This document shows positions 1 through 6,837 of a stretch of DNA of 13,205 nucleotides, in pieces; the first letter of the stretch is position 1; the number at the start of each line of letters is the position of its first letter. Both the position numbers and the translations under genes were made by a program. This DNA comes from Nitrospirota bacterium. Its GTDB lineage: Bacteria; Nitrospirota; Nitrospiria; Nitrospirales; Nitrospiraceae. The notes under the pieces were generated by a model. The model was not told the DNA's origin. It ran no database searches and saw only the letters and a program-made list of their open reading frames with translations. The stretch is from contig JACPZN010000029.1 of the NCBI GenBank assembly GCA_016195505.1, forward strand, positions 1 to 13,205, given 5' to 3'.

Positions 1-518
1 CCGGTTCCCGGCGGGAGGTCGATCAGCAGGAAATTCAGATCCTGCCACTCAACACCCCCGAGCAGCTGGTTGATGAACTCGTACTTGTACGCATCGCGCC
101 AGATGATGGGATCGTCGGAGTTCTGCAGTAGAAACGACATCGACGCGATTTTGAGATTATAGGCTTGAAAGGGAATGATCCCGCCGGAGGTGCTGATTTT
201 AAGCTTTTGGCCTTCGGCGCCCACCATTTTTGGAATGTTGGGTCCATGGATGTCCATGTCGCAGATGCCGACGTGCCAGCCCTTGAGCGCCAGGCTGACG
301 GCGATGTTCGTCGTGCACGTGCTTTTCCCCACTCCGCCCTTGTTGCTCATGACAAGAACTTTATACTCGATCCGTTCCATCCGTTTGGCGACAAGCCATC
401 GACTATGCCCTTCCTTGTCTTTCTGGCAGCGCTCGTTCTCGTCGCAAATTGCGCAGGCCCACATATACGTACAGACATCGTCGTTTCCGTTGCTGATCAC
501 ATTGAGTTCACGTGCCAT
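1..518 (-). CDS. Mrp/NBP35-family P-loop ATPase, probable Fe-S cluster carrier (partial, C-terminus outside window)
   Basis: The frame is open from an ATG at 518 to the window edge, giving 172 codons. Residues 58-67 (SNKGGVGKST) are the deviant Walker A of the MinD/Mrp group, DMDIHGPNIP follows about 30 residues later, and the last visible residues are DLPPGTG, the Mrp signature. Family members bind and transfer Fe-S clusters in the cytoplasm. The N-terminus carries Cys16, Cys22, Cys25 and Cys31 (C-x5-C-x2-C-x5-C) before the P-loop, resembling the ferredoxin-like N-terminal cluster of Nbp35 proteins (classically C-x13-C-x2-C-x5-C) but with shorter first spacing. A Shine-Dalgarno AAGGA lies 9 nt before the ATG. 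The gene starts 43 nt after the tatC stop on the same strand, so it is probably the distal gene of the degP-tatC cluster. The C-terminal CxxC expected for Mrp lies outside the window and cannot be checked. A ParA/MinD role is less likely given the N-terminal cysteines. Confidence 0.9.
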   Translation of the reverse strand, partial: MARELNVISNGNDDVCTYMWACAICDENERCQKDKEGHSRWLVAKRMERIEYKVLVMSNKGGVGKSTCTTNIAVSLALKGWHVGICDMDIHGPNIPKMVGAEGQKLKISTSGGIIPFQAYNLKIASMSFLLQNSDDPIIWRDAYKYEFINQLLGGVEWQDLNFLLIDLPPGT

Positions 519-561
519 TGTGAGTTCCTTTTCGCTGACGCGGTTCCGTTACCTGCACCGC

Positions 562-1500
562 CTATCGGCGACGTCCCCCGGACGGTACACCTATATACTC
601 GTCGTCCGGAGATTTCGGCATTGATATACCTGATGCGCCACCTCCTGCACCGGCTGTAGCCACAGCCGGAACCAAGGCCTCCGCCGCAGACATGGAGTTC
701 TTCTTATTGAATAAGCCGGCGCTGACGATCCCCACTTCGTAAAGCACATACATCGGGAGTGCCATCAGGCACTGATTAAAGGGATCGGGAGTCGGTGTGA
801 GAATCGCCGCGATGATAAAAGCTCCTAGCAAGGCCCACTTGCGATAGCGCCGCAAAAATGGGGCATCCACCCAGCCCAATTTCGCCATCAACGTAATCAC
901 CAACGGCACTTCGAAGACCAAACCGAATACCAGCAGGAACCAGAGGGCGAATCCCACGTACTGGGCAATCGACAACTGAGGAATAAATCCGGAGCTGACT
1001 CCGTAGGAGATCAAGAAGTTCAGAGCAAACGGCAACACAAAGAAGAATGAGAAGGAGACACCGCCAAAAAAAGCCAACGCGCTCAAACAGACAAACGGTC
1101 CGACAAACCGCCGTTCCTGTGCATGCAACCCTGGCACGACGAATCGCCAGACTTCATACAGGAGATAGGGGGTCGCGAGAACGATGGCAAATAGCCCTGC
1201 AACCTTGACGTTCTGCCACAGCGCTTCCGCCGGTGCGAGGAATACGAACGGCACGGTCGGCAGATCGGTGGGCTCCCAGGATAACGAGCTGGGCACAAAC
1301 ATGTTTTGCAGAGGAATGCGGAGCCATTTGACCAGCACGTCCGCATAAAAAAACGTCGCGGCAAAGACGACCGCCGTAATGATCACCGCGCGGGTCAACC
1401 GGACTTGAAGCTCCACCAGGTGCTCCATGACCGGCATCTTCTTATCTTCCAGCGGCTTAAAAACCGAGTCTTGCAGCCACCGATTAAAATTGCTCAGCAC
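562..1500 (-). CDS. tatC: Sec-independent protein translocase TatC
   Basis: TatC is the membrane receptor that recognises twin-arginine signal peptides and builds the Tat translocase. About six membrane segments fit residues 36-56, 98-118, 134-156, 180-203, 219-235 and 242-263. Family motifs are visible: HLVEL at 27-31, FLAPAE at 87-92, VWRFVVPGLHAQER at 117-130 and LTPTPDP at 234-240. Phe120 and Glu129 match the spacing of E. coli Phe94 and Glu103, which contact the RR motif. The 312 residues exceed the usual 240-260 because of an N-terminal stretch and an Ala/Gly-rich tail of about 45 residues. The GTG at 1500 has GAGGG only 3 nt upstream. An alternative ATG at 1437 (giving MPVMEHLVEL) has GGAAG 8 nt upstream and matches the usual TatC start better, so the start is uncertain. 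No tatA or tatB is in the window. Confidence 0.95.
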   Translation of the reverse strand: MLSNFNRWLQDSVFKPLEDKKMPVMEHLVELQVRLTRAVIITAVVFAATFFYADVLVKWLRIPLQNMFVPSSLSWEPTDLPTVPFVFLAPAEALWQNVKVAGLFAIVLATPYLLYEVWRFVVPGLHAQERRFVGPFVCLSALAFFGGVSFSFFFVLPFALNFLISYGVSSGFIPQLSIAQYVGFALWFLLVFGLVFEVPLVITLMAKLGWVDAPFLRRYRKWALLGAFIIAAILTPTPDPFNQCLMALPMYVLYEVGIVSAGLFNKKNSMSAAEALVPAVATAGAGGGASGISMPKSPDDEYIGVPSGGRRR

Positions 1501-1519
1501 AAGCCCTCGCGAAGATGAG

Positions 1520-1586
1520 AATCTGTCGATCTGACGATCTGATGATTAAGGTTGCGGAAATCAACAGATCGATAGATCAACAAATC
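1520..1586 (-). repeat. Imperfect inverted repeat made of 8-bp units between degP and tatC
   Basis: Arms at 1520-1547 and 1559-1586 are separated by 11 nt. In the degP-to-tatC transcript they could pair over 28 positions: 22 Watson-Crick pairs, 3 G-U pairs and 3 mismatches. Each arm is three tandem 8-mers of the form TCTGNNGA: TCTGTCGA, TCTGACGA and TCTGATGA at 1522-1545, and the reverse complements of TCTGTTGA, TCTATCGA and TTTGTTGA at 1561-1584. No U-tract follows, so it is not a standard terminator. It may be a dispersed palindromic element or an mRNA-processing or stabilising hairpin. Confidence 0.75.
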
Positions 1587-1597
1587 TCACCTTTCCC

Positions 1598-3109
1598 CTA
1601 CTTAGGGTTGACCGCCACGAACAAGCTGTTGCCTTGCCGATTGACCAACAGCACCGCGAGCTCATCTTTCTTGATCTTGCCCGCAGCTTTTTGATAGTCG
1701 TCGAGCGTCTTGACTGTCTCGTGGTTCACTTCCTGAATCACATCCCCGCGCTGCAACCCGGCCGCTTCCGCTTGTCCCCCTGGCTCCACCGAGGTGATAA
1801 CCACCCCAGCGGTTTTCGTAGAGATATTCAGCTGGCTCATCAAAGCATTATCTAACGCTTGGACTCGAAGAGAAGCCAGGACGTTGTCCGGCGGCTTGAT
1901 CGTTTCTCCCTGTTCCTTGGGTGGAGCCGGCTCTTTCCTGGCCAGCATTTCATCTGACGGTCGTTCGGCAACCTTGACCGCAATCATCTGTTCTTTGCCG
2001 TCGCGCAGTACTTTGACCTGCGCATCTTTTCCCACCATGGTCCGGGCAACGAGGTTTCGGAGCTGACTCACACTCTGGACCTCTTTGCCGTTAAACGCCA
2101 CCACTACATCGCCGCGCCTGATCCCAGCGGCATGAGAGGGCCCGTTTTCATTGACGTCGCTGATCAGTACACCCTTCCGGTGTTCCGAAAGTTTGAACGA
2201 TTTAGCCAGTGCCGGTGTAATTTCCTGGATGGCCACACCCATCCATCCCCGGACGACCTTGCCCGTCTTCTGCAGGCTGTCCACAATGTCGAGGGCAATG
2301 CTACTGGGAATCGCAAACCCAATGCCTTCAGATCCGCCCGTCCTCGAAAAGATTGCCGTATTGATGCCGATCAAGTCACCGTTCATGTTGACAAGAGCCC
2401 CACCGGAATTTCCGGGATTGATCGCGGCGTCGGTCTGGATGAAATCTTCATAGTCTGCAATGCCGACGTTCCCTCGTCCTAGGGCGCTAATGATTCCGAG
2501 AGTCACGGTGGAACTTAGGCCGAATGGGCTTCCGACCGCCAACACCAGGTCACCTACTTGCAGCTTTTCGTATTCCGCCCACTTGAGCGCAGGCAAATCC
2601 TTCGCCTCAATCTTGATCACAGCCAAATCAGTCTTCGGATCTGTGCCGATGATCTTGGCGGGAAATTCACGTCGATCACTCAATGTGACGGTAATCTGCG
2701 TGGCTCCCTCCACCACGTGATTGTTCGTGACGATATAGCCGTTCGAGTCAAACACAACACCGGACCCGGCACTTTGATCCGGGCGACCGTGCGGCGTAGG
2801 AGGCCCAGGAGGCATCGGTGGCGGGGTCGGCAATTCCCCTCCGCCCGGCTCATCGCCGGGAGGAGCCCCGAAAGGCCCCGGAGGTAATCCCCCGCGACGG
2901 CGGCCACCCTCCCCCCCGCCGGTCACCGCAATATTCACGACAGCGGGGGTCGTTTTTTTCACGATCTCGGAAAAGCCCTGAGCAAATGCTGGAGGGACTC
3001 CCGCTGCGGATGCGGGCAATCTGTCTCCGAAGCCGACGAGGCCACACACCGCCAAGATTAGTCCTCCGCCAATTGACAACTTGGTCGCTTGCTGATTCCG
3101 ATTGACCAT
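1598..3109 (-). CDS. degP: Periplasmic serine protease of the DegP/HtrA family (trypsin-like domain plus two PDZ domains)
   Basis: DegP-type proteases degrade or chaperone misfolded envelope proteins in the periplasm. From the chosen ATG the protein has 503 residues. A basic then hydrophobic N-terminus ends near residue 43 (signal peptide). The catalytic triad is visible: His131 in VTNNHVV, Asp161 in DPKTDLAVI and Ser235 in NPGNSGGAL. PDZ1 spans about 286-377 and PDZ2 about 407-499. A Gly/Pro/Arg-rich insert lies at about 64-110, where DegP has its flexible LA loop. The frame extends 11 codons further to a GTG at 3142, but GGAGGAA at 3117-3123 sits 7 nt before the ATG at 3109 and the signal peptide then starts properly, so the ATG is preferred. 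The gene is first of degP-tatC-mrp, 97 nt before tatC. It could equally be named degQ or mucD; the two PDZ domains do not decide this. Confidence 0.95.
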   Translation of the reverse strand: MVNRNQQATKLSIGGGLILAVCGLVGFGDRLPASAAGVPPAFAQGFSEIVKKTTPAVVNIAVTGGGEGGRRRGGLPPGPFGAPPGDEPGGGELPTPPPMPPGPPTPHGRPDQSAGSGVVFDSNGYIVTNNHVVEGATQITVTLSDRREFPAKIIGTDPKTDLAVIKIEAKDLPALKWAEYEKLQVGDLVLAVGSPFGLSSTVTLGIISALGRGNVGIADYEDFIQTDAAINPGNSGGALVNMNGDLIGINTAIFSRTGGSEGIGFAIPSSIALDIVDSLQKTGKVVRGWMGVAIQEITPALAKSFKLSEHRKGVLISDVNENGPSHAAGIRRGDVVVAFNGKEVQSVSQLRNLVARTMVGKDAQVKVLRDGKEQMIAVKVAERPSDEMLARKEPAPPKEQGETIKPPDNVLASLRVQALDNALMSQLNISTKTAGVVITSVEPGGQAEAAGLQRGDVIQEVNHETVKTLDDYQKAAGKIKKDELAVLLVNRQGNSLFVAVNPK

Positions 3110-3116
3110 AACTGGG

Positions 3117-3123
3117 TTCCTCC
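3117..3123 (-). promoter_or_regulatory. Ribosome binding site that fixes the degP start
   Basis: GGAGGAA on the minus strand with a 7-nt spacer to the ATG at 3109. It lies inside the longer open frame starting at GTG 3142, so it argues against that upstream start. Confidence 0.7.
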
Positions 3124-3233
3124 AGAAGGTTGATCGCATCACGATGAAAACGGATCATGACGCTGGGACGACCGTCTTGTCACCGCAAAGCCCGCACGAT
3201 TTCTCTCTCATAACGGGACGAGCCGAATAATCC

Positions 3234-3263
3234 ATCTTACACTAATCTTTCCTTGGGCTTCAA
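3234..3263 (-). promoter_or_regulatory. Candidate sigma70-type promoter for degP
   Basis: On the minus strand, TTGAAG (3258-3263) and TAAGAT (3234-3239) are separated by 18 nt. The site is about 125 nt upstream of the degP ATG in otherwise non-coding DNA. Each hexamer has about two mismatches to consensus. This is a sequence match only; an envelope-stress sigma factor could instead control degP. Confidence 0.4.
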
Positions 3264-3362
3264 AGAGGAAAAGTCCACGTCAGGCATAGGCCAGCGTCTG
3301 CCGGAGACCTTCTGTATTGATGGGAAGAGGGGTGCCGACCGCTCTTAAATCGAGATGTGCGC

Positions 3363-4139
3363 TCAGCTGCTTCGCCGCGCTGTAGCATCGGCTTCAAGCT
3401 GGCCCAGCCACCAGTTTTGGAGCCTCAGGGTCAACCGCTTCGCCGCTTGATTAAAAGACACCACCCGCAGCGTATTTGGTGCGCCCTCGTAGGTAGGCGG
3501 CCAGAATCGGCGCTCCGGTTCTTGCGGTCGCAAATAGATGACCGGGTACCATTGGTTAATGCCTGGAGCCGCCGGCCAATCCAACGTGGCCCATCCCCGG
3601 GCCTCCGCTCGCATTACGACCTTGCCGCCGTTTATATCCAGTAATGCAAACTCCAACAGAGACCAATTATCCCGCCGAGAGCCGGGCTGCCGATGCGTCG
3701 TCCATCCCAAGAAAAGCGAAATGGGATACTCTTGTTCTGTACTGGAGACGACCACCACAGCCAGATAGTCAAGGCCATGCCGCTTGGCGAGATCAGCAAA
3801 TTGTGTTGGGTTCCCGTCTGACGGCCTGATCCCTTCAGCCACAATCACTTCCTTGATGGCAACGGGCAAGACCCGACTGATGTCTTGCTTGAGCTCATCC
3901 CCCAGTCTCACCAATGCTTCATCGGGCAAGTTAGGGGCCGCCTCAGGCGCAGCGGTATCAGAGACTAGAACCAGCCCGGCTTGAAGAGGCTTCTTATCGA
4001 CTTTCAGCAAGGACTCCGCCTTCGTGTCGGGATCCATCGGAACATAGTTGGCCATGCGGCTCGGTGGAATCGATGAGGCGCAGGCCGACAACAGGAGAGA
4101 GGTCGAGAGAAGAGCGAGCCCTTGCATGAGTTTGTGCAT
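3363..4139 (-). CDS. Putative lipoprotein of unknown function
   Basis: The protein has 258 residues. A short basic start and a hydrophobic core lead to the lipobox LSAC with Cys20, so it should be lipidated and anchored at the inner or outer membrane. GGAGGT (4145-4150) lies 5 nt before the ATG, which fixes the start. I do not recognise the mature domain. It contains a predicted strand DYLAVVVVSS near residue 125, an aromatic stretch (INQWYPVIYLRPQEPERRFWPP) near 192-213, and a helical, Arg/Trp-rich C-terminus. The early region (about 75-120) reads as a helix followed by an 'IKEVIVAEGIRPS' strand-turn, which could be an envelope alpha/beta fold, but I assign no function. It is transcribed divergently from the caspase-like lipoprotein gene. 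Confidence 0.85.
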   Translation of the reverse strand: MHKLMQGLALLSTSLLLSACASSIPPSRMANYVPMDPDTKAESLLKVDKKPLQAGLVLVSDTAAPEAAPNLPDEALVRLGDELKQDISRVLPVAIKEVIVAEGIRPSDGNPTQFADLAKRHGLDYLAVVVVSSTEQEYPISLFLGWTTHRQPGSRRDNWSLLEFALLDINGGKVVMRAEARGWATLDWPAAPGINQWYPVIYLRPQEPERRFWPPTYEGAPNTLRVVSFNQAAKRLTLRLQNWWLGQLEADATARRSS

Positions 4140-4305
4140 GATGTACCTCCTGGTTCAGTCGGCCACGCATTCCCTTTTCACATTAATACGTTCGCTCCCC
4201 CACTATGGATCTGTCAAGTCTCGATAGGTGTGGGCCATCCGGTTGCTTTCCCAAAATGTTTCCGGTACGGTGAGGAGGCCAAAGTGTGATGTTTCAATAG
4301 GCCTA

Positions 4306-6138
4306 GTGTTGCCCTCCACCAAGAACACATCTGCCAATCAAACGTGGCGTGCCACAGGCATATCCCTCATGGGATTCGCCGTACTCTTTGTCGCGGGATG
4401 CACCAAACACTTGGAATTCCCTCCGATGGAGGAACCGCTTCCCTACGCGGTGAAACTGGAAATATCCCCGTCGATCAAAGAGCTCATCATTCGATACAAC
4501 GATTCCTGCGGGCGCATTACGGAAATCCCCTTGGGACCTCGAGTTGAGGAAGCTTTGATTGAAGGGGCCTATCGGACGTTCAAAGCCGTGGTCTACGAAG
4601 GTGGTGGAAGCAAGGATGCCACACCGGACCATGTGCTACGAGTCGATCTGGTGACCTGGTCATTCAACCTCGACAAGGAGTACCTCTACGACCGAGCCCC
4701 TGCAAACCTACAACTGAGCGCCATGGCACGGGTTTACGATATGAAAGGCGTTCTACTGCGCGAATCGGAAATTAGGGTCGTCCGACAGGAACGCTTGCGG
4801 CTCGAACAGCTAGCCAAGAACTGCGATTATATGATCGATCCATTCATTCAGGACGCAGTTGTCGATTTTGCGTCCAAGGTCTCTCTCGATGCGAGACTCG
4901 CGTTCGGTCGGCAGGCCCCCCCATCTCCAGCTGGACACAAGCCTTCAGCGCCTTCCACTTCGTCGAGTCTTCGGTTCAAGGCCATGCTGCTCGACGAGAA
5001 CAGCAATCTGATTTTGGAAAGTGGCGAGCACATCCAAGTCCGCGTGGATGTGGTCAACACCGGCATCAACCCGATTCAGAATGCCTCGGCTTCGCTCACA
5101 GGAACACCGTCGATCGTGGCGCAGTTCCCCGCGACGACCTTGTCGATACCGCCGATACAGCCGGGCGAGACAAAGTCTCTTGAGTTCGTCGCCACCTTGC
5201 CCCCTACCGTTCAATCGCAAAAAGCCGAGCTTCATATCGCTGTAACCGAATCTAGTGGAGGAACAACTAAGGCGCCTTCCCAAACTCTCTCACTAACAAT
5301 CCAGCCGACTGGAGTCATAACCGACGACGTCGATCAGATTCCGCCGCCGGTGTCGGGTTTTCAACGGCCCGACACCTATCTCGTCTCTATCGGAATCAGT
5401 TCGTATCGCGATCCCCAGGTTCTGCCTCGTAAACATGCGTCACTCGACGCGGCGGTGGTGGCAAACTATTTTCAATCTCTCGGAGGCGTGCCGCCCTCCA
5501 ATGTGCGGCTGCTTCAAGATGGGAAAGCCCTTCGTCCTGATATTGACGAGACCTTGCTCGATTGGCTGCCGCCTCACATGACCAAAGATGCCGTAGTGAT
5601 TGTCTACTTTGCCGGTCAGGCCATGGTCACTCCGGGGGGAGACGTTTTTTTAGTTCCCTACGACGGGAGCTCCACGGCAACCACACGACTCTATCCCCTC
5701 AGAGACCTTGAAGCGGCCTTCGCTCGGCTCAAAGCAAAACAGACTATCTTCCTGTTCGACGGCATGGTTTCCAAGCTCCATAGCGATCCCAAGGCGAAGG
5801 CCGTTGCGCCTCGATGGGAACTCAGCCGAGGAAATACAATCCGGCTGATCGGAGGCGAGGGATTCTCGAAGGGGCTGGAGGACGACAGCCACCACCACGG
5901 ATTGTTTACCTACTACCTGTTGCGGGGACTTCGAGGAGATGCTGATACGAATCGGGATGGCGCGGTCACACTCGGAGAAGTGGCGGGCTATGTGCGCCAA
6001 AAAGTTGCGTGGGCGGCGAAATCACAGTTCAACGCAGAGCAACGTCCTCAGATCCTTCCCATCCTCAAACCCGGCGATCAAGCCGCATCGTTCGTGCTCT
6101 CCAAACTTGCTTCTCTCGCAGGGGCTGAAACACCCTAA
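4306..6138 (+). CDS. Lipoprotein with an Ig-like middle domain and a C-terminal caspase-like domain lacking the catalytic dyad
   Basis: From GTG 4306 the product has 610 residues. A lipoprotein signal peptide ends in VAGC at Cys32. Residues about 40-205 form an unrecognised mixed alpha/beta region, about 222-335 look like a CARDB/NEW3-type beta domain, and about 356-600 match the caspase/metacaspase (peptidase C14) fold. The catalytic His motif (usually YFSGHG) reads YFAGQA with Gln438. The catalytic Cys motif (usually DxCxS/G) reads DGMVS at 485-489 with Met487. The domain is therefore probably proteolytically dead. A canonical 12-residue EF-hand loop (DTNRDGAVTLGE, 547-558) follows. The start is uncertain: the frame is open from GTG 4228 and includes TTG 4309 and ATG 4369, none with a strong ribosome site. 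GTG 4306 gives the most ordinary signal peptide. The role could be a scaffold or ligand-binding surface protein; this is inference. Confidence 0.85.
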   Translation: MLPSTKNTSANQTWRATGISLMGFAVLFVAGCTKHLEFPPMEEPLPYAVKLEISPSIKELIIRYNDSCGRITEIPLGPRVEEALIEGAYRTFKAVVYEGGGSKDATPDHVLRVDLVTWSFNLDKEYLYDRAPANLQLSAMARVYDMKGVLLRESEIRVVRQERLRLEQLAKNCDYMIDPFIQDAVVDFASKVSLDARLAFGRQAPPSPAGHKPSAPSTSSSLRFKAMLLDENSNLILESGEHIQVRVDVVNTGINPIQNASASLTGTPSIVAQFPATTLSIPPIQPGETKSLEFVATLPPTVQSQKAELHIAVTESSGGTTKAPSQTLSLTIQPTGVITDDVDQIPPPVSGFQRPDTYLVSIGISSYRDPQVLPRKHASLDAAVVANYFQSLGGVPPSNVRLLQDGKALRPDIDETLLDWLPPHMTKDAVVIVYFAGQAMVTPGGDVFLVPYDGSSTATTRLYPLRDLEAAFARLKAKQTIFLFDGMVSKLHSDPKAKAVAPRWELSRGNTIRLIGGEGFSKGLEDDSHHHGLFTYYLLRGLRGDADTNRDGAVTLGEVAGYVRQKVAWAAKSQFNAEQRPQILPILKPGDQAASFVLSKLASLAGAETP

Positions 6139-6206
6139 CCCAACCGCTTCATAGAGAAATAGGGGCTAATCCCCGCTGAGTCCCGTGGTAGAACGGCCCA
6201 AGAAAA

Positions 6207-6234
6207 GAGGGTGGGGAGTTTCCTCCCCACCCTC
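6207..6234 (-). terminator. Rho-independent terminator between convergent genes
   Basis: A perfect 12-bp GC-rich stem (6207-6218 with 6223-6234) encloses a 4-nt loop. On the minus strand it is followed by TTTTCTT, so it should best end the cytochrome c transcript, whose stop is 30 nt upstream. On the plus strand no T-run follows, but the hairpin lies 68 nt after the caspase-like gene and may help there too. Confidence 0.85.
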
Positions 6235-6264
6235 ACATCACTCGCAGCGATCTTCTCTCGACGA

Positions 6265-6711
6265 TTACTCGCCCTTGCAGAAGCTCCGCTCGTAGTTAAT
6301 GATCGTCCAGGCTTCTTCTTCGTTGATCGCGGCCGGGATCAATGAAACCATTCCGGTTCCTGCGCTGCCGTTCTTGATGACCCAGAACAGCTCGCCGTCT
6401 TTCCGCTTCTTGTGGAACTTGCAGTTGGTGAAGTTCCGCGGGCTTGGATTCAGAATCTTACCGGCCTCGCCCTGGCCGTCCCCGTTCTTGCCATGGCAAT
6501 TGAAGCAGGTGCCCTTCCCTTCGAACAGCGCCTTGCCCTTGGCTATGTTCTCCGGAGTGGCAGCCACCGGATTCTTCAGACCTTTTGCCTCAGCCATCTG
6601 ATCTGGTGGAACACGCGGCTTCAGCGGATCCTTCTCCTCAGCTCCCACCACTGAGCCCGACAGTATCATCAGCGCTGCACTGACTCCCAAAAACTTGGAC
6701 AGATACCCCAT
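6265..6711 (-). CDS. Periplasmic single-haem c-type cytochrome
   Basis: The protein has 148 residues with a signal peptide cleaved near residue 24 (VVGA|EE). The single haem site is CFNCH at 69-73, and Met121 in GTGMVSLIP is the likely sixth haem ligand, as in class I cytochromes c. Cys97 and Cys146 are extra cysteines that could form a disulfide. The size and simple domain suggest a soluble electron carrier of the periplasm; the partner cannot be named from the sequence. The frame also opens at GTG 6714, but AAAGGAGG at 6719-6726 sits 7 nt before the ATG at 6711, so the ATG is chosen. The gene stands alone, with its own promoter upstream and a strong terminator downstream. Confidence 0.93.
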   Translation of the reverse strand: MGYLSKFLGVSAALMILSGSVVGAEEKDPLKPRVPPDQMAEAKGLKNPVAATPENIAKGKALFEGKGTCFNCHGKNGDGQGEAGKILNPSPRNFTNCKFHKKRKDGELFWVIKNGSAGTGMVSLIPAAINEEEAWTIINYERSFCKGE

Positions 6712-6788
6712 CACACTTCCTCCTTTGTGTTGAACCCACCGCAGATGAACTCGACCTAGCCCACCGACCTATGCGCAAGGCGCTCAAG

Positions 6789-6810
6789 AGTCCGGTAAAA
6801 CGGTCGGACT
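6789..6810. promoter_or_regulatory. Inverted repeat over the start-site region of the cytochrome c promoter
   Basis: AGTCCG (6789-6794) and CGGACT (6805-6810) form a perfect 6-bp inverted repeat with a 10-nt centre. It overlaps the downstream half of the -10 and the expected transcription start. This is the usual place for a repressor operator, or it could form a hairpin at the 5' end of the transcript. No regulator is identified. Confidence 0.4.
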
Positions 6811-6837
6811 ATATCAACGCCTTTTAATTCCTGTCAA
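6808..6837 (-). promoter_or_regulatory. Near-consensus sigma70-type promoter of the cytochrome c gene
   Basis: On the minus strand, TTGACA (6832-6837, perfect) and TATAGT (6808-6813, one or two mismatches) are separated by 18 nt, with TGA just before the -10, an extended -10 feature. It lies about 100 nt upstream of the cytochrome c ATG, implying a 5' UTR of about 90 nt. Confidence 0.75.

Noticed and set aside
165..659. 164- and 149-codon plus-strand open frames
   Set aside because: They are antisense to the Mrp-type ATPase and the tatC 3' end, both of which have family motifs.
1593..1609. Small CCCTA/TAGGG hairpin at the degP stop codon
   Set aside because: It has a 5-bp stem and a 2-nt loop with no T-run, too weak for a terminator.
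4183..4217. TTGACA and TATTAA on the minus strand upstream of the unknown lipoprotein gene
   Set aside because: The spacing is 23 nt, too long for a sigma70 promoter.
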